A DNA stretch of 64,000 nucleotides, from positions 62,001-126,000 of the forward strand of contig NZ_JAHCPS010000004.1 in the NCBI RefSeq assembly GCF_021366795.1, given 5' to 3'. Shown piece after piece: positions 34,593 through 43,154 of the stretch (within the stretch, counting starts at the first letter, position 1; every line of letters begins with the position of its first letter). The notes below the pieces were generated by a model. That model was given only the letters and a program-made list of their open reading frames with translations. It was not told where the DNA came from and made no database searches. The translations under genes and the position numbers were made by a program. The stretch is from Macrococcoides caseolyticum. GTDB lineage: Bacteria; Bacillota; Bacilli; Staphylococcales; Staphylococcaceae.

Positions 34593-34718
34593 TTATTCCT
34601 CTTTCTTAAATTTATAAAGTGTTAATTTATCACTTAATTCAGCTTCCCCGTACACTACCATTTGAATCTTTAATAATTTATCCACTACTGAATGCTTAGC
34701 TCGCTCTAATCTAATCAT
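34593..34718 (-). pseudogene. N-terminal fragment of a GNAT-like gene
   Basis: A 41-codon frame with AAAGGGTG before the ATG reads MIRLERAKHSVVDKLLKIQM and then ends in a charged tail. The first ~25 residues resemble the start of GNAT proteins (IRLERA...D.L..IQ), but the acetyl-CoA-binding body is missing. It lies 4 nt upstream of the broken GNAT gene. It is probably a deleted gene that kept its start; a genuine small protein is possible. Confidence 0.45.
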
Positions 34719-34844
34719 AAAAACACCCTTTCTTAAGTAATATAGCATAAATTGTTAGAATATTCCCATAAATTATTTGAGAATTTTTACATTTAGGGTT
34801 AAAATAAATTAACCGGTTTATTTCATCTAACTTAGGAGGCCAAT

Positions 34845-35417
34845 ATGACACAATTTCAAGTTAATACGTTCGAACAATTAAAGTGCATTTCAGATGAATT
34901 ACGTATGAAAATTTCTATTTTATTAATTGAAAAAGAAATGACTGTTACAGATATCGCTAAACAGTTAGATATCCCGAAAGCAAAAATCTTTTATCATATG
35001 AAAGAATTAGAGAAACACAAAATGATTAAAATGACACAACAAATTCCTGAAGGAAGCAATATACTAAAATATTACCGAGCTACTCACAACGGGTTTAATA
35101 TCAATCCTGCATTAATTAACAGCGATAATATTCATCCATCCAAAAAAATCATAACAGAACAATTATATAGAACAATTCAAGTATTGAATCAATTTGGAAT
35201 AATTGAAGATAATCAATATTTAATTTCAACAACACAGCAAATTAGGATTAATAAAAATGAGGTTACATCATTCAAAGATGAGATTAATCAATTGATTAAT
35301 AAATACAGTAAATCAATTGATACTGAGGATGAAATGGAAGGAAAAGAAGAAAATTTATCAAGCAGCTATTATTTTAATCTCACTGCTTTCGAAATAACAA
35401 AAGATATATTTGAATAA
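34845..35417 (+). CDS. ArsR-like winged-helix regulator
   Basis: A 190-residue regulator with an N-terminal winged helix (residues ~10-75: DELRMKISILLIEKEMTVTD and LDIPKAKIFYHMKELEKHKM) as in ArsR/HTH_20 proteins, and a C-terminal ~110 residues of unknown role. There is no obvious metal-binding Cys pair, so sensing of a small organic molecule is more likely than of a metal. AGGAGG precedes the ATG. It is 12 nt upstream of an MFS gene that it probably controls. Confidence 0.85.
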   Translation: MTQFQVNTFEQLKCISDELRMKISILLIEKEMTVTDIAKQLDIPKAKIFYHMKELEKHKMIKMTQQIPEGSNILKYYRATHNGFNINPALINSDNIHPSKKIITEQLYRTIQVLNQFGIIEDNQYLISTTQQIRINKNEVTSFKDEINQLINKYSKSIDTEDEMEGKEENLSSSYYFNLTAFEITKDIFE

Positions 35418-35429
35418 AGAGGTGATTCA

Positions 35430-36650
35430 ATGACTTTAAGTCCCTTTCATCGATTATTAATAGGACGAATTTTTACAAATGCAGCAGATAGTATATATTT
35501 TATTATTTCATCACTTTATATATTTGAAATTACGCAAAGTGTAATGATTTCAGGCCTTACTACATCTGCAATGTTAGCAGTAAAATTCACTCAATTATTT
35601 TATGGACCAGTAATAGATCACTTTAATGTAAAAAGAATATTGATATTCTCTCAGTGTTCACAATCAATCTTAATGGCTATTTTAGCTATTTGTGTTATGA
35701 ATCAGTATAATCATTGGTCTCTAATAATCACATTAATAGTGCTGTCTATGTTATGTGGTGAAGTTTCATACCCAATTAGTAATAAACTCGTACCACAATT
35801 GTTATGTAAAGAAAAACTTGTTAAAGGAAATGCGCAGTTGACGTTTGCGAATAATACATTAGATATTATATTAAACACTGTAATAGCTGGGTTGTTTATC
35901 ACAATGAGTGCTGATATCTTCTATTTGATTAGTGCCATGTTATTCTTATTTGCTGCACTTTCATATTTTCAGATACCAATGGTTAAACAAACAAAAATAT
36001 ATGATAATACTAAGTTTAATTATTTCAATTCATTACGATCTGGTATTAGGATAGTCACATCATCATACATATGGATATTTATTATTGGTGCTTTTTCAGT
36101 AAACTTAGGTATTGGTATTGTTTATGGTGCGTTACCAACGTTAGCTCATGAGATTGATAATCCTGTGTATTACGGACTTTTTCTAGCAACGATGAGTATT
36201 GGAATGATACTCTCTACTTTTATTGCAAATCAATTTAATAACAAAGCGCTCGGTAAATTAATGATATTTCTATTTGTAACTGCAGGTACATCTATAGTTT
36301 TAGGATTATTCATTCCATTACCATATTATTTATTGTTTTATTGCTTAAGTTGGGTGATGGTAGGAATTGCTAATATTCTTTTAGTAAGTGTAAAACAAAG
36401 CATTATTCCGAATGAATATTTAGCGAGAGTCAGTTCAGTATCAAACAGTGTTGGAATATTAGGTTTACCATTAGGTTCCCTACTTGCAGGAATATTATTG
36501 GAATATATAAGTGCTATACAGCTTATTTCACTTTCAGGCATATGTTATTTTGCACTTTCATTGCTCTGGTTATTGATTCCAACTCTTCGCAATCAGAAGG
36601 ATATTATGCATATTACTAAAAATGATTTTGGTATAAAATCAAAAAAATAA
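35430..36650 (+). CDS. MFS exporter paired with an ArsR-like regulator
   Basis: A 406-residue major facilitator with ~12 helices and a motif A-like loop (GPVIDHFNVKRILIFS). It resembles MFS efflux proteins of the macrolide/bacilysin-like group. AAGAGGTG lies before the ATG, 12 nt after the regulator. The regulator-exporter pair suggests inducible drug or metabolite efflux. A terminator follows. Confidence 0.86.
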   Translation: MTLSPFHRLLIGRIFTNAADSIYFIISSLYIFEITQSVMISGLTTSAMLAVKFTQLFYGPVIDHFNVKRILIFSQCSQSILMAILAICVMNQYNHWSLIITLIVLSMLCGEVSYPISNKLVPQLLCKEKLVKGNAQLTFANNTLDIILNTVIAGLFITMSADIFYLISAMLFLFAALSYFQIPMVKQTKIYDNTKFNYFNSLRSGIRIVTSSYIWIFIIGAFSVNLGIGIVYGALPTLAHEIDNPVYYGLFLATMSIGMILSTFIANQFNNKALGKLMIFLFVTAGTSIVLGLFIPLPYYLLFYCLSWVMVGIANILLVSVKQSIIPNEYLARVSSVSNSVGILGLPLGSLLAGILLEYISAIQLISLSGICYFALSLLWLLIPTLRNQKDIMHITKNDFGIKSKK

Positions 36651-36682
36651 CAAAGGCTACTCACCTTATAAACAGATCTACA

Positions 36683-36713
36683 GGAGGAGTGTTACCGCAC
36701 TCCTCTTTTCATT
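36683..36713 (+). terminator. Terminator of the ArsR-MFS unit
   Basis: GAGGAGTG / CACTCCTC with a 6-nt loop then TTTTC. Confidence 0.8.
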
Positions 36714-36750
36714 TACATTTTACAATGGATACCTTTGAAACGCAAAAATA

Positions 36751-37311
36751 TTAATACTTTCTTATTTCTGCTGGTCTATAATTGGTTATTACAGATTCTA
36801 TTTGTTCAATTGAATCCACAAACGCTATTCTTTCTCGATCATCAGCTGTCAAGAACCCTTTATCAACCATATTATCAAAAAATCCAGCTAATAAATCGTA
36901 GTAACCACTTTTATTATATAGAATACATGGACGATCATTTTGTCCGATTCTTGACCATGAAATTACTTCAGCGATTTCTTCTAAAGTACCTGGACCCCCA
37001 GGAAGCGCAACACAAACATCACCAAGAGACAAGATTTTATTTTTACGCTCACTCATATTATCTACAATAACAAGTTCAGTAAGTCCCGGATGTGAGATTT
37101 CTCTATCTGCAAGGAACTTTGGCATCACACCAATAACTTCTCCTCTATTTTCTAATACAGTATTCGCGATCGTACCCATTAATCCAACATTACCACCACC
37201 ATAGACGAGTGCGTGATTATTATCTGCAATCCATTTTCCGAGTTCAATTGCGTTATCATTAAACACTGTTTCATTTCCTGTACTAGCACCACAATATACA
37301 ATAATTTTCAT
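36751..37311 (-). CDS. LOG-family nucleotide 5'-monophosphate phosphoribohydrolase
   Basis: A 186-residue LOG (cytokinin-activating-like) protein, often misnamed lysine decarboxylase; B. subtilis YvdD is the closest named relative I recall. It shows IVYCGASTGNE, GGGNVGLMG and the signature PGGPGTLEEI with the catalytic Arg/Glu set. It probably cleaves AMP-type nucleotides to base and ribose-5-phosphate. The next gene upstream on the strand is a Nudix hydrolase 10 nt away, so nucleotide clean-up is a plausible joint role. Confidence 0.9.
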   Translation of the reverse strand: MKIIVYCGASTGNETVFNDNAIELGKWIADNNHALVYGGGNVGLMGTIANTVLENRGEVIGVMPKFLADREISHPGLTELVIVDNMSERKNKILSLGDVCVALPGGPGTLEEIAEVISWSRIGQNDRPCILYNKSGYYDLLAGFFDNMVDKGFLTADDRERIAFVDSIEQIESVITNYRPAEIRKY

Positions 37312-37321
37312 TAAAATTCTC

Positions 37322-37705
37322 CTAATTCTTATTTAATTTTTGAATTAATACTTTTACTGCTGGAGCTATATTGGTTGTATCATTCATATCTATGTATTGA
37401 ACATCTGTAATTTCACTTGATTTCTTTATGTGTCCAAGCCCTTCATATGTATAACATCTTAATTCTACTTCATAATCAGTATCAGGATAGGCCGGTCCTA
37501 CTATTGTATCTAGGTATGTAAGTTTACTTGCATCTAACTTAACAGATAACTCTTCTTCCATCTCTCTAATTAATGACGCAATATCACTTTCACCTGCTTC
37601 GATTTTTCCACCTGGTAAATAATATTTTTCATTTTGCCTTACTTTCACTAAAAGGATTCGATTCTCTTTAATATCAACTAGATTCGCACAAACATATTTA
37701 ATCAA
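37322..37705 (-). CDS. Nudix hydrolase
   Basis: A 127-residue Nudix protein with box GGKIEAGESDIASLIREMEEELSV; the second-last Gly of the consensus is replaced by Ser. I use the TTG at 37705 with GGAGTG 6 nt upstream; an in-frame GTG 9 nt earlier overlaps that site. It is co-directional with the LOG gene, 10 nt away. Substrate unknown. Confidence 0.86.
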   Translation of the reverse strand: MIKYVCANLVDIKENRILLVKVRQNEKYYLPGGKIEAGESDIASLIREMEEELSVKLDASKLTYLDTIVGPAYPDTDYEVELRCYTYEGLGHIKKSSEITDVQYIDMNDTTNIAPAVKVLIQKLNKN

Positions 37706-37816
37706 AGTAGTCACTCCTAAAATTTAACTAATGCTAGTATAACAAAACAAAAGAATAAATATTACTTCTGACATCAACAAAATAATAATTAATACATCGC
37801 CTAATTTATTAAAATA

Positions 37817-38314
37817 TTATAAATCAATCCAAAATCTGTTCGTTACGCCACCATCTTCTCTTATATGCGATTGATCTTGCACGCCACCATTGTTTAATAT
37901 TACTTTTCTACTTGCAATATTATCTTCATCACAGGTTATAAGTGCTTTATCTACATTCAAAGATTTCAAAAATTTTAAGGACTCATTTAGAATCTTTGAC
38001 GCATAACCTTGACCTCTCATATCAGGTCTTACGCCATAGCCAACATGACCACCATAATTCATTAAAAACTCATTTAAATAATGACGTATATTAGATGAAG
38101 CTATGATTCTACCATCTTCAATTAAAAACAATGTAGTATTTAATACTTCATATGATTTTTCACGTTCTTCTAAATTATTAATAAAGTCTTGAAAAGAATC
38201 ATATCTATTTAGATTTGTAGCCGATGGAACAATACTTTCCTGTTCTTCTCCCCAAGCATTAAAATATTCCATAAATAATATTTCATCATTAATTGTCAGT
38301 CTTCTAAATTCCAT
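37817..38314 (-). CDS. GNAT acetyltransferase
   Basis: A 165-residue acetyltransferase with motif A HVGYGVRPDMRGQGYASKIL and motif B DNIASRKVILNNGG, ending GVTNRFWIDL. The N-terminal half shows FMEYFNAWGEEQESIVPSAT, typical of a group of uncharacterised Bacillales GNATs. AGGAGAT precedes the ATG. Substrate unknown. Confidence 0.87.
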   Translation of the reverse strand: MEFRRLTINDEILFMEYFNAWGEEQESIVPSATNLNRYDSFQDFINNLEEREKSYEVLNTTLFLIEDGRIIASSNIRHYLNEFLMNYGGHVGYGVRPDMRGQGYASKILNESLKFLKSLNVDKALITCDEDNIASRKVILNNGGVQDQSHIREDGGVTNRFWIDL

Positions 38315-38335
38315 CTTATTAATCTCCTATTATAT

Positions 38336-38608
38336 TCAGTTAAGAATTCTCGAATACATTTCTGATACTTTCACACGTACATTATTTTCATCTAAATAAT
38401 AATATTCATCAATTGTATTACTATTGAAATCATAACTTTCTAGGTATTCATGTAATGCTTTATACAAATAATATCTTCGTTCTTCTATTTCTTCTTCACT
38501 AATTAGGAAACCGAAGATATCTCTATAATATTTCACAAAAATATTGGTATTAATATTTTGCTTTAAAAAATCTTGAATCCAATTTAATAAAATTACCTCA
38601 TCATCCAT
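38336..38608 (-). CDS. Unknown small acidic protein
   Basis: A 90-residue soluble protein rich in Asp, Glu and Tyr (SEEEIEERRYYLYKALHEYL, DEYYYLDENN). No signal peptide, helix-turn-helix or membrane segment. AAGGAGCAG lies ~7 nt before the ATG, and the gene ends 21 nt before a GNAT gene on the same strand. No family recognised. Confidence 0.55.
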   Translation of the reverse strand: MDDEVILLNWIQDFLKQNINTNIFVKYYRDIFGFLISEEEIEERRYYLYKALHEYLESYDFNSNTIDEYYYLDENNVRVKVSEMYSRILN

Positions 38609-38631
38609 AAATACTGCTCCTTATATTGTAT

Positions 38632-38715
38632 TTATCTAAACAAAAATACATTGCCTTTCTCTAACACGTCATCAAAAGATGAGTCCAATACAAACTTAGT
38701 GATCCTGTGATTTAA
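38632..38715 (-). pseudogene. Possible 3' scrap of a gene
   Basis: An open stretch without start codon reads RITKFVLDSSFDDVLEKGNV and then FLFR-stop on the minus strand. It looks like a protein C-terminus and is bounded by stop codons. Unidentified; low confidence. Confidence 0.25.
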
Positions 38716-38736
38716 TTATGGTTTTACTTAATTACA

Positions 38737-39201
38737 TTAATAAATATTAATATCCATTTTCCCTTCCACCCAATCACTTACAAATTCTTTATGTGGTGGA
38801 TTAATCTCAACATCTATCATTTCTTCACGAGATACAAATCGTAATTGTTTAGACTCATCAGAAATAGTTAGTTCACCATCAAATTGTTTTGTATAAAAAA
38901 TAATCGAAACAGAATAAACTTCATCACCATTTGGATAAGTAACGATGTAATCTACGCCTGAATATATACCAAACAATTCTACTTCTTTTGGAATTAAACC
39001 TGTCTCTTCTGTTACTTCTCTTATTGCAGCATCTTTTACCTTTTCTCCGATTTCAATCAATCCACCGGGTATTCCCCATAGTCCATTATCTGCTCTTTGT
39101 TCTAACAGAATCTTTTCATCTTGTTCAACAATTACACCTGCACCAATTACAATTAAACAATCATGCCCAACATGTTGTCTCATCTTTTTTATATAGTTCA
39201 T
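38737..39201 (-). CDS. Nudix hydrolase
   Basis: A 154-residue Nudix protein with a canonical box GGLIEIGEKVKDAAIREVTEETGL. The N-terminal YIKKMRQHVGHDCLIVIGAG and WGIPGG are typical of a Bacillales group annotated as ADP-ribose or dinucleotide pyrophosphatases. The substrate is not determined. It is 7 nt after a GNAT gene, likely one operon with it and the hydrolase. Confidence 0.88.
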   Translation of the reverse strand: MNYIKKMRQHVGHDCLIVIGAGVIVEQDEKILLEQRADNGLWGIPGGLIEIGEKVKDAAIREVTEETGLIPKEVELFGIYSGVDYIVTYPNGDEVYSVSIIFYTKQFDGELTISDESKQLRFVSREEMIDVEINPPHKEFVSDWVEGKMDINIY

Positions 39202-39208
39202 AATTCAC

Positions 39209-39703
39209 CTACACCAATTTACTCATATAATATTCATCATAAAATTTATTATTAATCTTCAATGATCGTCGTTTTGTACCTTCTATTTCAAATCCGCTTT
39301 TCTGATACAAGTTAACGCCTGCTTCATTCTCGGTTACAACAGTTAATTCTAATCTCGTTATACCAACAGTCTTGACCCACTGTTCAACCGCTTCAAATAG
39401 TAAAGTTCCAACACCTTGTCCTCTTACATCTTGATGTACGCCTATTACTAAATACGCTGAATGTTTATTTCGTAATGAAGAATTGCCAATCGTGATTAGG
39501 TAACCACATAATGTGCCATTATCTGCAACAAAAATATTGCTATTATCTTGTTTGCTAAAATGCTCAATCATTTTTATTTGCTTCTCAACACTATTATTAC
39601 GCTCACCAGGTTCCATTAACATAAATTCTGATGTCGATTCAACATGGTCTATTAAATTCATTAATTGTTCGGCGTCATTAATTGTCGCTTGTCTTATGAT
39701 CAT
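39209..39703 (-). CDS. GNAT acetyltransferase
   Basis: A 164-residue acetyltransferase beginning IIRQATINDAEQLMNLIDHV, with motif A VIGVHQDVRGQGVGTLLFEA and motif B NEAGVNLYQKSGFEIEGTKR, close to the PhnO/RimI-like general GNAT group. It overlaps the alpha/beta hydrolase gene by 4 nt, indicating co-translation. Confidence 0.88.
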   Translation of the reverse strand: MIIRQATINDAEQLMNLIDHVESTSEFMLMEPGERNNSVEKQIKMIEHFSKQDNSNIFVADNGTLCGYLITIGNSSLRNKHSAYLVIGVHQDVRGQGVGTLLFEAVEQWVKTVGITRLELTVVTENEAGVNLYQKSGFEIEGTKRRSLKINNKFYDEYYMSKLV

Positions 39704-40581
39704 TTTGAACCTCCCAAAAAGTGATTAATCGTTTTTACAAACAGTGTTGTTTCCTCGATATCTGGAAAGTGAGCACTTTCTTTAAAGTATTCAACCTGAC
39801 AATTTTTTAATTTTGAATGTATTAATTCTGTTGTTGCAATTCCAGTATTCTTATCAAATATTCCAGTAATAATTAACGTATGATTATCAAGAAATTCGAT
39901 TTTTTCAAGAAGTTGTTCACTATTTATTGTTTTCACTAATTGGTTAGAAAATGTTCTATCATTTCCTAATCCACTTTCCCCCCATAATTTACGATTCAGA
40001 ACAGCTTTATTTGGTTGATGAAATAGCAGTTTATCAGTTTCTTCAATATTAGCAATTGACCAGGCATATTCTATAGATTGATAGATATCGTGGTTAAGTA
40101 AATAATCATTCAGTAACTTTCTATTTCTATCATTAAAGACTGACAAGAAACCAGAAAGCTGTCCTAAATTACTAATTGATAATGAAATTAATGAAGGTGA
40201 TTCTAATATAATTTTATGTATATGTTTTGGATATGTCACAGAATAGTGTAATGCCAACTCACCTCCAAATGAATAACCTAGTATATTAAATTGATCAATT
40301 TCTAGTTCGAGCCTTAACGCCTCTAAATCATTAACTAACTGATTAACTTGAATTGTTCTAATATCATCAACTTTGTCACTTCTACCACAATGTCGTTGTT
40401 CATAATATATAACAGGTATTGTTTTTTCTAGTTCTAGACCAGAAGTACGCTCAAATGTATAATGATTTCCACCTGGACCACCATGGACGATAATTAAAGG
40501 GATTTGATTTTGATAATCTCCTATAAGTTTTACCCAATGATTACATTGATTGATATTTATAATATGTTCACCTTGTAACAC
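39700..40581 (-). CDS. Alpha/beta hydrolase, proline-iminopeptidase-like (S33)
   Basis: A 293-residue alpha/beta hydrolase. It has the oxyanion motif VHGGPGGNH, the nucleophile elbow LGYSFGGELALHY, Asp in TGIFDKNTG, and His in ESAHFPDIEE. The HGGPGG pattern and EQRHCGRS are typical of the prolyl aminopeptidase family. It starts with GTG after GAGGTG. Co-translated with a GNAT and followed by a Nudix gene. A role in detoxification or peptide trimming is inference. Confidence 0.86.
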   Translation of the reverse strand: MLQGEHIININQCNHWVKLIGDYQNQIPLIIVHGGPGGNHYTFERTSGLELEKTIPVIYYEQRHCGRSDKVDDIRTIQVNQLVNDLEALRLELEIDQFNILGYSFGGELALHYSVTYPKHIHKIILESPSLISLSISNLGQLSGFLSVFNDRNRKLLNDYLLNHDIYQSIEYAWSIANIEETDKLLFHQPNKAVLNRKLWGESGLGNDRTFSNQLVKTINSEQLLEKIEFLDNHTLIITGIFDKNTGIATTELIHSKLKNCQVEYFKESAHFPDIEETTLFVKTINHFLGGSK

Positions 40582-40585
40582 CTTA

Positions 40586-40936
40586 TCACCTCTTTACGTC
40601 TTCCCACTCACTTCTCAGCATGCCCATTTTAATTGCATCATAATATTTTCCATCAACTATTCTTGCATCACATATACGAGCCTCTTCTTGCATTCCAACC
40701 TTTTCTGCTAATTTCATCATACGAACATTCCCCGACCATGTTGATATTCCGATACGGTGTAAATCACTATGATTAAAGATATAATCAATCCACTGCTTGA
40801 ATGCAGAGGTACCATAACCTCCACTCCAATAATCAGGATTATATATGCATATCACAATTTCCATCCAATTCGTTTCAGAACTCACCCAATTTGCATGAAG
40901 AGTCCCAAGAAATTGTCCTTCGTGAATGATATACAT
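40586..40936 (-). pseudogene. GNAT acetyltransferase truncated at the N-terminus
   Basis: The frame holds 116 residues of a RimJ/RimL-like GNAT: MYIIHEGQFLGTLHANWV, acetyl-CoA loop NPDYWSGGYGTSAF, and motif B GNVRMMKLAEKVGMQEEARI. Family members are ~175-180 residues; the first ~60 are missing, and a stop lies four codons before the homology resumes (GIPRS). No clear ribosome-binding site precedes the ATG. Probably a remnant, 4 nt upstream of the hydrolase gene. Confidence 0.55.
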
Positions 40937-41021
40937 TGATCTCGGTATACCTTATTAATCAGTAATTAAATGTTACCTTATTATCTGATTTTTCGAAAGA
41001 GTCTATCTTTTATTCCGCCTA

Positions 41022-41046
41022 CAAAAAAACCAGCACACGCTGGTTA
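41022..41046 (-). terminator. Terminator of the S66 peptidase gene
   Basis: AACCAGC / GCTGGTT with a 4-nt loop and seven T on the minus strand. Confidence 0.85.
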
Positions 41047-42072
41047 TTCTACTGCATTTTCTAATATAATAAATGTTTTATTTTCAGTATCAATTTCTGC
41101 GACCACACCATAAGGTATGATACATTTCGGTTCATTATGGCCAAAGCTTGCATTATATAGCACAGGTAAGTCATTTCGATTTATTTCTTTAAGTATTTTC
41201 TGAAATACCGCTTTGATTTCCTCATAGAACACCCCATCTTGCGGCCTACCTATAATCAAGCCACTGATTCGGTCCAATATGCCCATCACCGAAAACTTGC
41301 GTATATATTGCTCAAGTACTGCAGGTTCTGTATGTTGCTCTGATGTTTCAAGAAATAATATGGCATCATTAAATGCTGAAATTTCAGGAAAGTACTTTGT
41401 CCCCGTGAGTAATATGAGTGATTCCACACATCCACCAATCAGTTGTCCCTGACACTTCCCATGTCCATTAATCACTTCATAGCCTTCATTAAGTAATTTC
41501 TCGCGTTCAAAGTCTTTTGCTATTTCATCCCATAGTAAGCCAAATTTTCTTACATAATCTGATGGTCTAATTTCACCAATGATTTCACTTGAGAATAGGG
41601 TATTGAATATATGATTCACTGTATAATCATCCATTGTTATGTTCTCTGCAAAATCAGTGAGTAATGCTGGTCCATAAAACGTTGTTATTCCATGTTGATA
41701 AAAATACAAATGCTGTACTGTCGTATCTGAATAGCCCATAAAGATTTTGGGATTGTTTTTAAATGCAGTCATATCGATATATGGCATTATTCTTACAGAT
41801 TCCGTGCCACCTATCGTACAGATAATCGCAGTAACTTCAGGATCTAATACTGCTTGATTAAAGTCTTCTGCTCTTTTTTCCGGATGATTGTAAAGATAGT
41901 CAATTCCTTTCAATGCATTTGGCATCACTTTAAATTTTAATCCAAATACTGTTTCAAGTCGTTCTAATCCTTGTTTTGTTCTCCACACAAAATCATCTTC
42001 TCCAGCCATACCACTGGATAAAGATACTATAGCAACAGTATCACCCTTATTTATTTTTTTTGGTTTTATCAT
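41044..42072 (-). CDS. S66 family peptidase (LD-carboxypeptidase/MccF-like)
   Basis: A 342-residue S66 serine peptidase. The nucleophile is in FMGYSDTTVQ, with Glu in FLETSEQHTEP and His in YNASFGHNEPK completing the expected Ser-Glu-His triad. N-terminal KPKKINKGDTVAIVSLSSG is typical. Members either trim D-Ala from wall tetrapeptides or, like MccF, inactivate the peptide-nucleotide antibiotic microcin C; the length favours the MccF-like group. The start at 42072 has AAGGGTGG just upstream. Confidence 0.87.
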   Translation of the reverse strand: MIKPKKINKGDTVAIVSLSSGMAGEDDFVWRTKQGLERLETVFGLKFKVMPNALKGIDYLYNHPEKRAEDFNQAVLDPEVTAIICTIGGTESVRIMPYIDMTAFKNNPKIFMGYSDTTVQHLYFYQHGITTFYGPALLTDFAENITMDDYTVNHIFNTLFSSEIIGEIRPSDYVRKFGLLWDEIAKDFEREKLLNEGYEVINGHGKCQGQLIGGCVESLILLTGTKYFPEISAFNDAILFLETSEQHTEPAVLEQYIRKFSVMGILDRISGLIIGRPQDGVFYEEIKAVFQKILKEINRNDLPVLYNASFGHNEPKCIIPYGVVAEIDTENKTFIILENAVE

Positions 42073-42173
42073 ACGTGCCACCCTTAATTATAGTTATTAC
42101 TTTTATTCTATATTATTTCATGGGTATTTTAAAGGTTCGAGCAATATTAATTACTTGAATTAAGTATTTCATT

Positions 42174-42908
42174 TTAAGAATGGATCGTTGCATAGTATTT
42201 CATCGCTTCACTCATAAACTGTGCAAGATTATCTCCATATTGATTTATATTTTGAGTAAATCTATCATCGATAATATACATATCTCCTAAACCATAAAAT
42301 GCATCATAAGTGTAATGTCCAAAATTCTTATTTAAGAAATGAAAAAATTTTTCCGTGTGCTCTAATACTTTCTCATCTTCAACCGGGTAGTTTTTCAATT
42401 GATTAAACGCTGTAAATATATCCATCCATTCTTGTCCAAGTTGCTCTGTTTCATGTTGATTTAAGCGCTCTAACTTTTGTTGTGATGCATCTACTGCTTC
42501 ATCACCAAATTTTTCTCGTGCTTCTTGTTCGTATTGATTCTCTGTAAAATTGATACCATTTAATTTCTCTTTAGCTGTCATCAATATCCCTCTTTCCTTT
42601 GATTCAATTGTTTTATCAATCAATTCAATAAGTTGTCCAGTATGTTTTTGTTTATCTAATAATTTTTTTCGTTGCGTCTTTAAATGATCAATCTGGTTAT
42701 GATGATCATTCATTATTTTCTGAATTTCCTTTAGTGGCATTTCAAGGTTCCTATAGAATAAAATAATCTGAAGTTTATCTATATCATCTTGTGAATATAT
42801 TCTATACCCTTGTTCATTCTTATTAGGTATAAGCAGACCGATTTTATCATAATGATGTAACGTCCGCACACTTACACCTGATAAACGAGCAACCTGGCTT
42901 ATTTTCAT
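42174..42908 (-). CDS. MerR-family regulator with TipAS antibiotic-binding domain
   Basis: A 244-residue protein. Its N-terminal MerR winged helix (MKISQVARLSGVSVRTLHHYDKIGLL) and dimerising coiled-coil (~75-110) are followed by a TipAS domain (~125-244; ending near NFGHYTYDAFYGLGDMYI). TipAL and Mta regulators bind thiopeptides or other drugs through this domain and activate efflux genes. GGGGATGAG precedes the ATG at 42908. Its promoter has the MerR-type long spacer, so self-activation is likely. Confidence 0.9.
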   Translation of the reverse strand: MKISQVARLSGVSVRTLHHYDKIGLLIPNKNEQGYRIYSQDDIDKLQIILFYRNLEMPLKEIQKIMNDHHNQIDHLKTQRKKLLDKQKHTGQLIELIDKTIESKERGILMTAKEKLNGINFTENQYEQEAREKFGDEAVDASQQKLERLNQHETEQLGQEWMDIFTAFNQLKNYPVEDEKVLEHTEKFFHFLNKNFGHYTYDAFYGLGDMYIIDDRFTQNINQYGDNLAQFMSEAMKYYATIHS

Positions 42909-42930
42909 TGACTCATCCCCTTTCAAGTTC

Positions 42931-42961
42931 AATATAAACGATAACCTTACGTCATAGTCAA
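42931..42961 (-). promoter_or_regulatory. MerR-type promoter with 19-bp spacer
   Basis: On the minus strand TTGACT (42956-42961) and TATATT (42931-42936) are separated by 19 bp containing a GTAAGGTTA-like dyad. The overlong spacer is the hallmark of MerR-activated promoters and lies just upstream of the TipAS regulator gene. Confidence 0.7.
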
Positions 42962-43124
42962 CTATTTAATCAATCGGTTTATCATTGTCTTGACGGTATT
43001 ATCAGCATAAATTATTAATATGGATTATATAATGAAGAATATGACGAATTTATTGCATACCCCATATGAACTGATTGATTTTTATCGAACATTAGTAAAG
43101 GAACTTGTCTTATTCGAACAATAA

Positions 43125-43154
43125 AAACCTAGGCAGAACCTAGGTTTATTTTTT
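43125..43154. terminator. Terminator of tenA
   Basis: Perfect AAACCTAGG / CCTAGGTTT with a 5-nt loop, T-rich on both sides; it begins at the tenA stop. Confidence 0.82.

Noticed and set aside
36735-37070. Plus-strand 111-codon frame
   Set aside because: It lies opposite the LOG-family gene, which has clear motifs and its own start; the plus frame has no ribosome-binding site or family features.
27413-43000. Prophage, transposon or SCCmec-like element
   Set aside because: No integrase, transposase, recombinase, phage structural gene or terminal repeats were found in or around the accessory region.
43020-43124. 34-codon plus-strand frame between the MerR gene and tenA
   Set aside because: The only promoter-like sequence (TTGACG-N17-TATTAA) places its -10 directly before the ATG, there is no ribosome-binding site, and a second frame reads equally well. 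It is possibly a gene scrap.
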